Source: Pseudorhodoferax sp032153935 (GTDB lineage: Bacteria > Pseudomonadota > Gammaproteobacteria > Burkholderiales > Burkholderiaceae_C). From it: DNA of 64,000 nucleotides. The notes under the pieces are model-generated. The model was not told where the DNA came from. It did not search any database and saw only the letters and a list, made by a program, of their open reading frames with translations. The position numbers and the translations under genes are program-made. Every line of letters begins with the position of its first letter. Positions within the stretch are counted from its first letter, which is position 1. Positions 42,195 through 50,698 of the stretch are shown here, in pieces. Location of the stretch: NCBI RefSeq assembly GCF_964253035.1, contig NZ_CAXUQL020000001.1:6696001-6760000 (forward strand). The letters run 5' to 3'.

Positions 42195-43724
42195 TCACTC
42201 CAGGCCGAGTTCCTGGATCTTGCGCGTGATGGTGTTGCGCCCGATGCCGAGCTTCTGCGCGGCCTCGATGCGGCGCCCGCGCGTGTTGTTCAGCGCAGTC
42301 AGGATCAGCTTGGACTCGAAGCGCCGCGTGAGCACGTCCCAGACGTCGTGGCGGTCAGCCGCCAGCAAGGCCAGGGCCTCGGCCTCCAGGCCGCGCTCCC
42401 AGGTCGGCGCGGCGCCGTCCGGCGGCGCCAGCGGGTCGGACACGGGCAACGGCTCGCCGGGCAGGGCCTCGGCCAGGGGGCTGCTCGCCACGGGCTCCGG
42501 CGCATCCATGCCGACAACGGGCCGCGGTGCCTGCGCCGGCACGGCGGTGGGCGCGGCGGCCGCCGTCAGCACCTCGGGCGGCAGGTCCTTGGCCTCGATG
42601 ACCTGGGACGGCGCCATCACCGTGAGCCAGTGGCACACGTTCTCGAGCTGGCGTACGTTGCCCGGGAAGTTGAACAGGCCGAGCTGGGCCAGCGCGGCGT
42701 CCGAGATGCGCTTGGGCTCCACGCCCAGCTGCGCGGCGCTTTGCTGCAGGAAATGCCGCGTGAGCATGGGCACGTCTTCCTTGCGCTCGCGCAGCGCCGG
42801 CAGGCGCAGGCGGATCACGTTCAGGCGGTGGAACAAGTCCTCGCGGAACACGCCTTCGCGCACGCGCTGCTCCAGGTCCTGGTGCGTCGCGGCGATCACG
42901 CGCACATGGGCCTTGACGGCGTTGTGCCCGCCCACGCGGTAGAAGTGGCCGTCCGACAGCACGCGCAGCAACCGCGTCTGCAGGTCGAACGGCATGTCAC
43001 CGATCTCGTCGAGGAACAGCGTGCCGCCCTCGGCCTGCTCGAAGCGCCCGCGCCGCATGGTCTGCGCGCCCGTGAAAGCGCCGCGTTCGTGGCCGAACAG
43101 CTCGGACTCCAGCAGGTCCTTGGGGATGGCGGCCGTGTTGATCGCCACGAAGGGGCCGTTGGCGCGCGGCGAATGCTTGTGCAGCGCGCGCGCCACGAGC
43201 TCCTTGCCCGAGCCGGACTCGCCCGTGATCATGACCGTGACGTTGCTCTGGCTGAGCCGGCCGATGGCGCGGAACACGTCCTGCATGGCCGGCGCCTGGC
43301 CCAGCATCTCGGGCGCGGCGGCCATGCGCTCTTCGGACACTTCCTCGCGCTGGCTTTCCTCCACCGCGCGGCGGATCAGCTCCACCGCCTTGGGCAGGTC
43401 GAAAGGCTTGGGCAGGTATTCGAAGGCGCCGCCCTGGAAGGCCGAGACGGCGCTGTCCAGATCGGAGAAGGCGGTCATGATGATGACCGGCAGGCCGGGG
43501 TGCAGCTCCTTGACCTTGCCCAGCAGGTCCAGGCCCGAGCCACCCGGCATGCGGATGTCGCTGACCAGGATCTGCGGCCCGTCCTCGTCGCTGGCACCCT
43601 CCAGGGCGGCCAGCACTTCGCGTGGATTCGTGAAACTGCGCGTGGGCAGGTTCTCGCGCAACAGCGCTTTCTCCAGCACGAAGCGGATGGATTGGTCGTC
43701 GTCTACTATCCAGATCGGCTTCAT
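42195..43724 (-). CDS. ntrC: Nitrogen regulation response regulator NtrC (NR-I)
   Basis: The 509-residue sigma-54 activator has a receiver domain (about 1-120, phosphorylation site Asp56 in VSDIRMP), an AAA+ domain with GESGSGKE and the sigma-54-contacting GAFTGA, and a Fis-type HTH at the C-terminus (EAAQKLGIGRNTITRKI). A long Ala/Pro-rich linker of about 70 residues precedes the HTH. I use the ATG at 43724 behind GAGGTG; an in-frame GTG at 43730 is weaker. Its own target site is visible upstream of glnA. Confidence 0.96.
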   Translation of the reverse strand: MKPIWIVDDDQSIRFVLEKALLRENLPTRSFTNPREVLAALEGASDEDGPQILVSDIRMPGGSGLDLLGKVKELHPGLPVIIMTAFSDLDSAVSAFQGGAFEYLPKPFDLPKAVELIRRAVEESQREEVSEERMAAAPEMLGQAPAMQDVFRAIGRLSQSNVTVMITGESGSGKELVARALHKHSPRANGPFVAINTAAIPKDLLESELFGHERGAFTGAQTMRRGRFEQAEGGTLFLDEIGDMPFDLQTRLLRVLSDGHFYRVGGHNAVKAHVRVIAATHQDLEQRVREGVFREDLFHRLNVIRLRLPALRERKEDVPMLTRHFLQQSAAQLGVEPKRISDAALAQLGLFNFPGNVRQLENVCHWLTVMAPSQVIEAKDLPPEVLTAAAAPTAVPAQAPRPVVGMDAPEPVASSPLAEALPGEPLPVSDPLAPPDGAAPTWERGLEAEALALLAADRHDVWDVLTRRFESKLILTALNNTRGRRIEAAQKLGIGRNTITRKIQELGLE

Positions 43725-43767
43725 CGTCACCTCGGGTCGGCCCGCTTCGGAAGCCGCGAGCGGTTGC

Positions 43768-44877
43768 TCAGGGCAGCGGGATCAATAGCTTGAAATCGGT
43801 TCGGCCAGGAACGCTCTCGCATTCGATCAGTCCGTGGTGCTGTTGCACGAAGGTCTGCGCGAGCGTGAGCCCCAGTCCCGATCCCCCATCGCGACCCGAC
43901 ACCAGCGGGTAGAAGATGCGGCTCTTGATCGACTCCGGGACCCCTGGTCCGTTGTCGATGACATGCAATTCCAGTGCCAGTCGATAGCGCTGCTTACCAA
44001 AGGTAACCTGCCGCGCCACGCGCGTGCGCAAGGTGATCTGCGCATCGCCCGCGGCGATGCGTTCGGCCAGCGCCTGGGCCGCGTTGTGCGTGATGTTGAG
44101 CACGGCCTGGATCAGCTGCTCGCGGTCGCCACGGAACTCGGGAATGGAGGTGTCGTAGTCGCGCACGACCTTCAGGCCGCGCGGGAACTCGGCGACGATC
44201 AGCGAGCGCACGCGCTCGCAGACCTCGTGGATGTTCACGTCGCCCACCACGTGCGGGCGCCGGTGCGGCGCCAGCAGCCGGTCCACCAGCGCCTGCAACC
44301 GGTCGGCCTCATGGATGATGACCTGCGTGTACTCGATCAGATCGCGCGAATCGATCTCCATCTCCAGCAGCTGCGCCGCGCCACGGATGCCGCCCAGCGG
44401 GTTCTTGATCTCGTGCGCGAGGTTGCGGATCAGCTCCTTGTTGGCCTGGGCCTGGTCGATCAGGCGCTCCTCGCGGTCCTGGCGCGCCTGCTGCTCCTGC
44501 GGCAGCAGCTCGATGATGATCTCGCCCGGCTCCTCGGCCGGCGCCACGATCACGTGCACGGGCAGCGGCTCGTAGGTGGCGCGCTTGAGGAAAGCGTCGT
44601 AGCGCAGCGCGGCGAACTCGTTGCTCTGCGCGCCGTCGAGCGCGTTCTGCACCAGGTGCGGCTCGGTGAAAAAGTCGGCGAAGGACGAGCCTTCGATGGT
44701 CCGGCGCGAGAAGCCCAGCGCGTCCTCGAGCGCAGCGTTGGCGAACAGCACCGTGCCGTCGGCACGCAGCACCGACACCAGCGTGGCCAGCAGGTCGAAG
44801 GCATGGAAGCGGGCGCTGGTGGCGGGCGACACGGGGCGCACGGACCGGCCCTTGCTCGCTGGGCTGGTGGGATTCAT
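43768..44877 (-). CDS. ntrB: Nitrogen regulation sensor kinase NtrB (NR-II)
   Basis: The 369-residue soluble kinase phosphorylates NtrC under nitrogen limitation and is switched by PII. A PAS domain lies at about 27-125, the phospho-acceptor His155 in NLAHEIKNPLGG, and the ATPase motifs NxxxNA (ITHNAAQA), DNGPGVP and GGSGLGL follow. There are no membrane segments. The ATG overlaps the stop of the DUF4124 gene (ATGA), and ntrC follows after 43 bases. Confidence 0.96.
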   Translation of the reverse strand: MNPTSPASKGRSVRPVSPATSARFHAFDLLATLVSVLRADGTVLFANAALEDALGFSRRTIEGSSFADFFTEPHLVQNALDGAQSNEFAALRYDAFLKRATYEPLPVHVIVAPAEEPGEIIIELLPQEQQARQDREERLIDQAQANKELIRNLAHEIKNPLGGIRGAAQLLEMEIDSRDLIEYTQVIIHEADRLQALVDRLLAPHRRPHVVGDVNIHEVCERVRSLIVAEFPRGLKVVRDYDTSIPEFRGDREQLIQAVLNITHNAAQALAERIAAGDAQITLRTRVARQVTFGKQRYRLALELHVIDNGPGVPESIKSRIFYPLVSGRDGGSGLGLTLAQTFVQQHHGLIECESVPGRTDFKLLIPLP

Positions 44878-45365
44878 TGGGCGGCTGGCAGGCGCGCGAT
44901 CTCGCGCTTGATGCCGGCGATGTCGCTGTCGTTGCGGGCGATGGCGGCCTTCATCTCGGCCACGCGGTCCAGGTAGCGCTGGTGGTTGCGCGCCTCGCCG
45001 CCCACCTTGTCGGGCTCGCCATTGTTGTAGTCCTTGAGCAGCTCGGCCTGGCGTGCCTCGGCCTTCTTCAGCTCGGCCTCCAGGATGCGGCGCGACTCGG
45101 CATCGCGCGTGCGCTGCGCGCTGTCGTCGCTGCGCGGTGCGGCCGCGGCCGGCGCGCGCACCGGGCCGCTCGTGGCGCCGGGGCGCGGCTTGGGGCCTTC
45201 GATGACCGTCACGTTGCCGCCCTCCACCAGCTTGCAGCCGCGCTGCTGCGCATCGCGCGCATCACGGATGTTGTTGGTGTACTCGTTGCCGCAGCGGTAG
45301 ACCTGGGCCCAGGCGGCGGGCACGAGCATGGCGGAACAGAGGGCGAGAACGATGGCGGTCTTCAT
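44874..45365 (-). CDS. DUF4124-type periplasmic protein upstream of ntrB
   Basis: The 163-residue protein has a signal peptide (cleavage after AWA near residue 20), then a DUF4124-like start, QVYRCGNEYTNN, with two nearby Cys (Cys25 and Cys44). A predicted coiled coil (about 93-160, rich in Ala, Glu, Lys and Arg) follows. The function is unknown. It is translationally coupled to ntrB, an odd pairing of an exported protein with a cytoplasmic kinase, and lies after the glnA terminator. Confidence 0.82.
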   Translation of the reverse strand: MKTAIVLALCSAMLVPAAWAQVYRCGNEYTNNIRDARDAQQRGCKLVEGGNVTVIEGPKPRPGATSGPVRAPAAAAPRSDDSAQRTRDAESRRILEAELKKAEARQAELLKDYNNGEPDKVGGEARNHQRYLDRVAEMKAAIARNDSDIAGIKREIARLPAAQ

Positions 45366-45448
45366 GCGTCGGATGAAAGGGGTCCTGTCGGAACGGTCGC
45401 AGCGCATGGTAGCGCGCGCCCCTGATGCCCCTGGCCGCGTGCCCCATG

Positions 45449-45475
45449 AAAAAAGGACGGCCTGGGCCGTCCTTT
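45449..45475 (-). terminator. Rho-independent terminator of glnA
   Basis: A perfect 11-bp stem (AAAGGACGGCC/GGCCGTCCTTT) with a 2-base spacer is followed on the minus strand by a run of six T. It lies 49-75 bases past the glnA stop and separates glnA from the DUF4124-ntrBC genes. Confidence 0.9.
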
Positions 45476-45523
45476 GCTCAGACCGCACCGGCCGCCACAA
45501 GTTGCGGCGGACCGGCATGCGGC

Positions 45524-46939
45524 TTACAGCGAGTAGTACATGTCGAACTCGACCGGGTGCGGCGCCATGCGGAAGCGCGTCACTTCGGTCATCTTGAGCT
45601 CGATGTAGGCATCGATCATCGAGTCGGTGAACACGCCGCCCTTGGTCAGGAAGCTGCGGCCCTTGTCGAGGTACTCCAGGGCCTGGTCCAGGCTGTGGCA
45701 GACGGTGGGGACCAGCTTGTCCTCTTCCGGCGGCAGGTGGTACAGGTCCTTGGTGGCGGCTTCGCCCGGGTGGATCTTGTTTTCCACGCCGTCCAGGCCG
45801 GCCATCATCAGGGCCGAGAAGCACAGGTAGGGGTTGGCCGACGGATCGGGGAAACGCGCCTCGATGCGGCGGCCCTTGGGGTTCGCCACGTACGGGATGC
45901 GGATCGAGGCCGAGCGGTTCTTGGCCGAGTAGGCCAGCTTGACCGGGGCTTCGAAGCCGGGAACCAGGCGCTTGTAGCTGTTGGTGCCAGGGTTGGTGAT
46001 GGCGTTCAGCGCGCGGGCGTGCTTGATGATGCCGCCGATGTAGTACAGCGCGAAGTCCGACAGGCCGGCGTAGCCGTCACCGGCGAACAGGTTCTTGCCG
46101 TCCTTCCAGATCGACTGGTGCACGTGCATGCCCGAGCCGTTGTCGCCGGCGTAGGGCTTGGGCATGAAGGTCGCCGTCTTGCCGTAGGTGTTGGCAACGT
46201 TCCAGACCACGTACTTCAGCACCTGGGTCCAGTCGGCACGCTCGACCAGCGTGGAGAAGCGCGTACCGATCTCGTTCTGGCCGGCGCCCGCCACTTCGTG
46301 GTGGAACACTTCGACCGGGATGCCCAGCGATTCCAGGATCAGCGACATCTCGGCGCGCATGTCCTGCGTGCTGTCGACCGGGGGCACGGGGAAGTAGCCG
46401 CCCTTGACGGTGGGACGGTGGCCGCGGTTGCCGCCTTCCAGCTTGGAGCCGCTGTTCCAGGGCGCTTCGTACTCCTCGATCTCGCTGAACACGCGGCCGG
46501 GCTCGTTGCTCCAGCGCACGCCGTCGAAGATGAAGAATTCGGGTTCCGGTCCGAAGAAGGCGGTGTCGCCCAGGCCGGAGGCCTTCAGGTAGGCCTCGGC
46601 GCGCTTGGCGATGGAACGCGGGTCGCGGTCATAGGCCTTGCCGTCGCCCGGCTCGATCACGTCGCACTGCAGGAACAGCGTGGTTTCTTCGAAGAAGGGG
46701 TCGATGTTGGCGGTGTTCGGATCGGGCATGAGTTGCATGTCCGAGGCTTCGATGCCCTTCCAACCCGCGACCGAGGAGCCGTCGAATGCATGGCCCGACG
46801 TGAACTTGTCTTCGTCGAAGTGGGACACCGGCACGGTGACGTGCTGCTCCTTGCCACGGGTGTCGGTGAAGCGGAAGTCGACGAACTTGACTTCGTTCTC
46901 CTTCACCATTTTCATCACGTCTGCGACGGTCTTGGCCAT
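45524..46939 (-). CDS. glnA: Glutamine synthetase type I
   Basis: The 471-residue dodecameric enzyme makes glutamine from glutamate, ammonia and ATP. Signatures include FDGSSVAGWKG (about 52-62), KPYAGDNGSGMHVHQS, and the adenylylation Tyr400 in KDLYHLPPEE, which indicates GlnE control as in E. coli. CAGGAG precedes the ATG at 46939. A sigma-54 promoter and an NtrC site lie upstream, and a strong terminator downstream, so glnA is mainly its own transcript beside its regulators. Confidence 0.97.
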   Translation of the reverse strand: MAKTVADVMKMVKENEVKFVDFRFTDTRGKEQHVTVPVSHFDEDKFTSGHAFDGSSVAGWKGIEASDMQLMPDPNTANIDPFFEETTLFLQCDVIEPGDGKAYDRDPRSIAKRAEAYLKASGLGDTAFFGPEPEFFIFDGVRWSNEPGRVFSEIEEYEAPWNSGSKLEGGNRGHRPTVKGGYFPVPPVDSTQDMRAEMSLILESLGIPVEVFHHEVAGAGQNEIGTRFSTLVERADWTQVLKYVVWNVANTYGKTATFMPKPYAGDNGSGMHVHQSIWKDGKNLFAGDGYAGLSDFALYYIGGIIKHARALNAITNPGTNSYKRLVPGFEAPVKLAYSAKNRSASIRIPYVANPKGRRIEARFPDPSANPYLCFSALMMAGLDGVENKIHPGEAATKDLYHLPPEEDKLVPTVCHSLDQALEYLDKGRSFLTKGGVFTDSMIDAYIELKMTEVTRFRMAPHPVEFDMYYSL

Positions 46940-46992
46940 CAAAAAGCTCCTGAGGGTTGGTTGGGGTCTACAGAAAAGACGGGGATTCGGAC

Positions 46993-47007
46993 GCAGGTTC
47001 CGTGCCA
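46993..47007 (-). promoter_or_regulatory. Sigma-54 promoter of glnA
   Basis: On the minus strand TGGCACG-N4-CTGC gives the invariant GG and GC at exact -24/-12 spacing; only the first base of the TTGC element differs from consensus. The predicted transcription start is near 46981, leaving a leader of about 42 bases. Confidence 0.85.
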
Positions 47008-47112
47008 AATGGGCGCGCACCAAAACCGGCCGATCCGCGCAGTTCCATGTGCGAAAGGTCTGCGTAGACGGGCCTGCATCCTACAGCGCACGCGCGCAAA
47101 CGGTGGCGTTTT

Positions 47113-47129
47113 CGCACTACTTTGGTGCA
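47113..47129. promoter_or_regulatory. NtrC-binding enhancer site for glnA
   Basis: On the minus strand TGCACCAAAGTAGTGCG matches the NtrC dyad (TGCACC-N5-GGTGCA) with one arm slightly altered. Its centre is about 140 bases upstream of the predicted glnA start, the classic enhancer distance. It overlaps the last codons and stop (47117-47119) of the upstream gene. Confidence 0.8.
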
Positions 47130-47992
47130 ATCTCATGAATTCCCCAAAATGATGCTTCTGAGCGCACCAATTCGGGTCCGAGTGGCAGGGCCTGCGCACG
47201 CAGGTCCTGCAGCAGCTCGGCATAGGCTGGCGTGGCGGCTGCGGGATCGCCTTTCACGCCGAGCTCGATGTGGCGGCCATGCTCGGGGTGGTCGACGCTG
47301 GGCAGGCTGAACACCTTGACGCCGGCATGGTTGCGCTCGATGCGTTCCATGAGCGGCACCAGGGCCGACTCCATGGCGCCGTAGACGATGACCGAGCGCT
47401 CGACCCAGGCCGCGCGGCGCTGCAGCGCCGCGTAGTGCTGGTCCAGCACCCACTCGATCATCGGCCATGCCATGACCGGGAAGCCCGGCACGAAGTGCAC
47501 GTGGCCCAGGCTGAAGCCGGCGATCTTGTTGTAGGGGTTGGGGATGATGGCCGCGCCCTCGGGGAACACGCCCATGTTGAGCCGGTGCTGGTTGTCCGCC
47601 CTGTCGGGCTCGTAGGGCAGTCCCTGCTCGCGCGCGACGTCCTGCATGCGCTCGCGGATCAGGGCCGCGGCCTCGGGGTGCAGCATCAGCGGGCGGCCCA
47701 GCGCCGCGCCGGCACACTGGCGCGTGTGGTCGTCCGGCGTGGCGCCGATGCCGCCGCAGGAGAACACCAGGTCGCCCGACGCGAAGGCCCGCGCCAGCGT
47801 GGCCGTGATGCGCTCCGGCGCGTCGCCCACGTAGTCGGCATAGGCCAGCTGCATGCCGCGCGCGGACAGCAGCTCGATGACCTTGGCCATGTGCTTGTCG
47901 GCGCGCTTGCCCGAGAGGATCTCGTCGCCGACGATGACCAGGCCGACCGCCGTCGGCAACGTCTCAGGGAGGGGGGAGGGGCGTGGGGGCAT
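47117..47992 (-). CDS. CinA-like molybdopterin-binding domain protein
   Basis: The 291-residue protein has a MoCF-biosynthesis fold with VGDEILSGKRADKH (about residues 22-35) and SCGGIGATPDDHT, as in the N-terminal domain of CinA. The CinA amidase domain is absent. Short proteins of this type are annotated competence/damage-inducible or molybdopterin-binding; a nucleotide or NMN-related pyrophosphatase role is possible. The start is uncertain (47992 or 48019) and overlaps the EI24 gene. Its C-terminal codons contain the glnA enhancer. Confidence 0.85.
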   Translation of the reverse strand: MPPRPSPLPETLPTAVGLVIVGDEILSGKRADKHMAKVIELLSARGMQLAYADYVGDAPERITATLARAFASGDLVFSCGGIGATPDDHTRQCAGAALGRPLMLHPEAAALIRERMQDVAREQGLPYEPDRADNQHRLNMGVFPEGAAIIPNPYNKIAGFSLGHVHFVPGFPVMAWPMIEWVLDQHYAALQRRAAWVERSVIVYGAMESALVPLMERIERNHAGVKVFSLPSVDHPEHGRHIELGVKGDPAAATPAYAELLQDLRAQALPLGPELVRSEASFWGIHEIAPK

Positions 47993-48884
47993 AGGTGCGG
48001 GAGGGTGAAGAGCTGCCATCGCCCTGCTCCACGAGCACGGCGCTCGGGGCGGGCCAGGCGGCATCGGCCGGCGCCACCTGCACGCTGGCGGCCTTGGCGC
48101 GCATGGCTTCCAGCGCGGCCAGCGCATAGTGCGTGAACCACAGGGCGGAGAAGGCGAACACCAGCGTGTAGAGCCAGACCGAGACCGGCACCAGCACCGG
48201 GGCCAGCACCACGGTCAGCGCGCCCCAGGCCCAGACCAGCGCGGGCGCTGCGCCCAGGTAGCCGGTCAGCACGCCCAGGGTCAGCAGCGTGAAGCGGTGC
48301 TCGCGCATGAGCTCGGTGCGCTCGGCCTTGCTGGCGTGATCGGCCAGCACGTCGTAGGACATCACGCGGTAGGTCAGCCAGCCCCAGATCAGCGGCGGCA
48401 GCACCAGCACCAGCGGCGGCACCAGCCACAGCGGGATCGACAGCACCAGCACGACCAGCGCGGCCATGGTCGCCCACAGCGCGCCGAACAGGCTGCCGAA
48501 GAAGGAGCCGCCGCGGCGCTTGTCCAGCTGCGGGAAGCGCCGGTCGCCGACCAGCGCCACCACCGAAGGCGTGACCAGCCCGGCCACCAGCAGCAGCGAG
48601 AGCACCACCACCAGCGGCGTGACCAGCGCAACCAGCAGCAGCGGCGCGACGGCCGCCTGCACGCCGCCGAAGCCCAGGCCCTGCAGCCAGCCCATGACGG
48701 TGCCGAACAGCGGCCAGCCGTGCAGCCAGGCCCGCAACCAGGCCACGGCCGGTTCCCAGAAGAAGTAGCCCAGGCCCAGCGAGAGCACCGCCATCAGCAC
48801 CAGCGGCAGGACCGACAGGGCGATGACACGCGGGTGCAGGCAATAGGCTGCCGCACGCCAAAAGGAATCCATCAGCAGACGCAT
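47964..48884 (-). CDS. EI24-domain membrane protein
   Basis: The 306-residue integral membrane protein has about six hydrophobic segments and the LVTPSVVALVGDRRFPQLDKR loop region of the EI24 family (CysZ relatives). CysZ imports sulfate in enterobacteria, but Comamonadaceae proteins of this group have no proven substrate. Its 3' end overlaps the CinA-like gene by about 29 bases. RFTLL and LTYRVMSYD are conserved in related proteins. Confidence 0.85.
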   Translation of the reverse strand: MRLLMDSFWRAAAYCLHPRVIALSVLPLVLMAVLSLGLGYFFWEPAVAWLRAWLHGWPLFGTVMGWLQGLGFGGVQAAVAPLLLVALVTPLVVVLSLLLVAGLVTPSVVALVGDRRFPQLDKRRGGSFFGSLFGALWATMAALVVLVLSIPLWLVPPLVLVLPPLIWGWLTYRVMSYDVLADHASKAERTELMREHRFTLLTLGVLTGYLGAAPALVWAWGALTVVLAPVLVPVSVWLYTLVFAFSALWFTHYALAALEAMRAKAASVQVAPADAAWPAPSAVLVEQGDGSSSPSRTYAPTPLPPP

Positions 48885-48905
48885 GGCTTGAGGATACCCC
48901 GGTGT

Positions 48906-49877
48906 TCAGGCGCGCCCGACCAGGCGCAGCACACCCAGCCATTGCTGGCGCCAGAAGCCGTGGCCGTAGTCGCGCAGGCCGCGCGGACCGGGCTCGACCT
49001 GGTCGCGGATGCCGGTGGGGTCGTAGCGCACCGTGAAGTCGGCCGTGCGCAGCAGCATGTCCCACCAGGGCAGCAGCACGCCGAAATTGACACCGCCCAG
49101 GCGACTTGGCTGCTGCTGCGACTCATGACCGATGCCGATGCTGTGGTGCCGCCGGTGGAAGCGCGGGCTCACCCACAGCCGCTCGCCGACGCGGCCGAAC
49201 CACAGCCGCAGGTTGGCATGGTGGAAGTTCTCGGACAGCTGCGTCAGCGCCACGATGGCGACGAACTGGCCCGGGCCCACGCCGATCAGCTGCGCCACGA
49301 CGACCAGGATGGCATCGCGCAGCACATCGTCGAGCAGGTGGTTGCGGTTGTCGCTCCACATCGTCATCTGCTGCTGCGAATGGTGCAGCGCGTGCAGGTT
49401 CCACCACCACTGGAAGCGGTGCTGGCCGCGGTGGATGCAGTAGTCGGCGAAGTCGAACACCAGCAGGTACAGCACGAAGCTGACCCAGGCCACGTCGGTC
49501 ACGCCGGGCCACAGCCCGTCCAGATGCCAGGTCGACAGGCCCTGCACGCGCAGCCAGCCGAACACATCGTCCATCCACGGTTCCAGCGTGAAGAACAGCG
49601 CGAGCCGGAACAGGCCCAGCCGGTGCACCAGCGTGTAGAGGATGTCGGTACGGATGGCGGCGCGGTCGGTCACGGGCTCCACGGGCCGCCAGCGCTGCAG
49701 CGGGCCGATCACGAGCAGCATGGCGGCGATCTGCAGCAGGCCCACCAGCAGCCAGCCGGTCGCCGTGAAGGCGTCTTCCAGCCAGCCGCCCAGGCCCATG
49801 GCGAACACCACCGGCTGCACCAGCGACTCGAACAGCCACTGCTGTGCATTGGCGAACAGGTCGGTCAGCGACTCCAT
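48906..49877 (-). CDS. Sterol desaturase / fatty acid hydroxylase family protein
   Basis: The 323-residue membrane di-iron protein has the three His clusters of the family in order: HRGQH (about 159-163), LHALHHS (about 171-177) and RFHRRHHSIG (about 249-258), between membrane segments at about 15-30, 40-58, 80-100 and 135-150. The substrate is unknown; bacterial members hydroxylate lipids or hopanoid-like compounds. Its first bases overlap the deacetylase gene by 13. Confidence 0.9.
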   Translation of the reverse strand: MESLTDLFANAQQWLFESLVQPVVFAMGLGGWLEDAFTATGWLLVGLLQIAAMLLVIGPLQRWRPVEPVTDRAAIRTDILYTLVHRLGLFRLALFFTLEPWMDDVFGWLRVQGLSTWHLDGLWPGVTDVAWVSFVLYLLVFDFADYCIHRGQHRFQWWWNLHALHHSQQQMTMWSDNRNHLLDDVLRDAILVVVAQLIGVGPGQFVAIVALTQLSENFHHANLRLWFGRVGERLWVSPRFHRRHHSIGIGHESQQQPSRLGGVNFGVLLPWWDMLLRTADFTVRYDPTGIRDQVEPGPRGLRDYGHGFWRQQWLGVLRLVGRA

Positions 49878-50698
49878 GGCGGGTCGTCCCTGTGCGCGGC
49901 GATCCAGCGCTGGTAGTCGGGGTGCTCGCGCAGCGTGGCGAAGCACATGCCCTTGGCCTTGAGCCCCTCGATCAGCGGCTCCAGCACGGCCGGCGCCCAG
50001 GGGTCCTTGCGCGACCAGATGCCCAGATGGGCCACGAGGATCTGGCCGGGCCGGATGTCGCGCAGCGCCTTGGCCAGCAGGTCGGCATTGGAATAGCGCT
50101 CGCTGGGCAACTCGTCGCCCAGGAAGCCGGCCGGCGCCCAGCCCACATGGGCGTAGCCGCAACCGCGCGCCACCGACAGCAGCGTCGGCGAGGTGCGCCC
50201 GCCGGGCGCGCGGAACAGCGGCAGCGGCGGCTGGCCCGTGATGTCCTGCAGCCGGCGCGCGGCGCGGCCGATCTCCTCGCAGTACTGGGCGGCCGTGAAC
50301 AGCCGGGTCTGGCCGATGTTGGGGCCGGCCGAGGCGCGGATGCGAAAGCGCGCCGTGCCGTCGCGGCCGGGCGGTACGTCGGCGCTCCAGTAGACATGGT
50401 CGTAGGTGTGCGAGGCGAAGGCATGGCCTTCCTGCGCACGCGCGCGCCACCAGGCGGCCCAGTCGTCGCCCAGGCTGCCGTCGCCCTGCTGCGTGGCCTC
50501 GTTGGCGGCGAAGAAAGTCACGCGCACATCCTGGCGCTTGAGCACCTCGGCGACCAGCGGGGCCACGCCCATGTGGCCGGTGTCGAAGGTCAGGTAGACC
50601 GGCCGCGTGCAGTTGGCGGCGGCCTGGCCCGCCAGCGCCAGCGCGACCAGGCCGGCGAGGGCCCTGCGCACCGGCGCAGCGGGCTCAGCGCGTGGCAT
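49865..50698 (-). CDS. Secreted NodB-type polysaccharide deacetylase with altered active site
   Basis: The 277-residue protein has a signal peptide (cleavage after QAAA near residue 24) and a NodB domain. The metal His pair is present (SHTYDH), but the usual TFDDG motif is TFDTG, so the zinc-binding second Asp is replaced by Thr. PLFRAPGGRTSP (motif 3) is conserved. The family removes acetyl groups from N-acetylglucosamine polymers; with this change, metal binding or activity may differ. It overlaps the beta-propeller gene by 14 bases. Confidence 0.85.
   Translation of the reverse strand: MPRAEPAAPVRRALAGLVALALAGQAAANCTRPVYLTFDTGHMGVAPLVAEVLKRQDVRVTFFAANEATQQGDGSLGDDWAAWWRARAQEGHAFASHTYDHVYWSADVPPGRDGTARFRIRASAGPNIGQTRLFTAAQYCEEIGRAARRLQDITGQPPLPLFRAPGGRTSPTLLSVARGCGYAHVGWAPAGFLGDELPSERYSNADLLAKALRDIRPGQILVAHLGIWSRKDPWAPAVLEPLIEGLKAKGMCFATLREHPDYQRWIAAHRDDPPWSR

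Noticed and set aside
47086..47108. A second NtrC site upstream of glnA
   Set aside because: GCCACC-like and GGTGGC-like fragments are present, but the spacing is off by one or more bases from the NtrC dyad, and the match is too weak to report as a site.
47117..47992. Full-length CinA
   Set aside because: The protein stops after the molybdopterin-binding domain region; the C-terminal nicotinamide-nucleotide amidase domain is missing and the next bases are the glnA control region.
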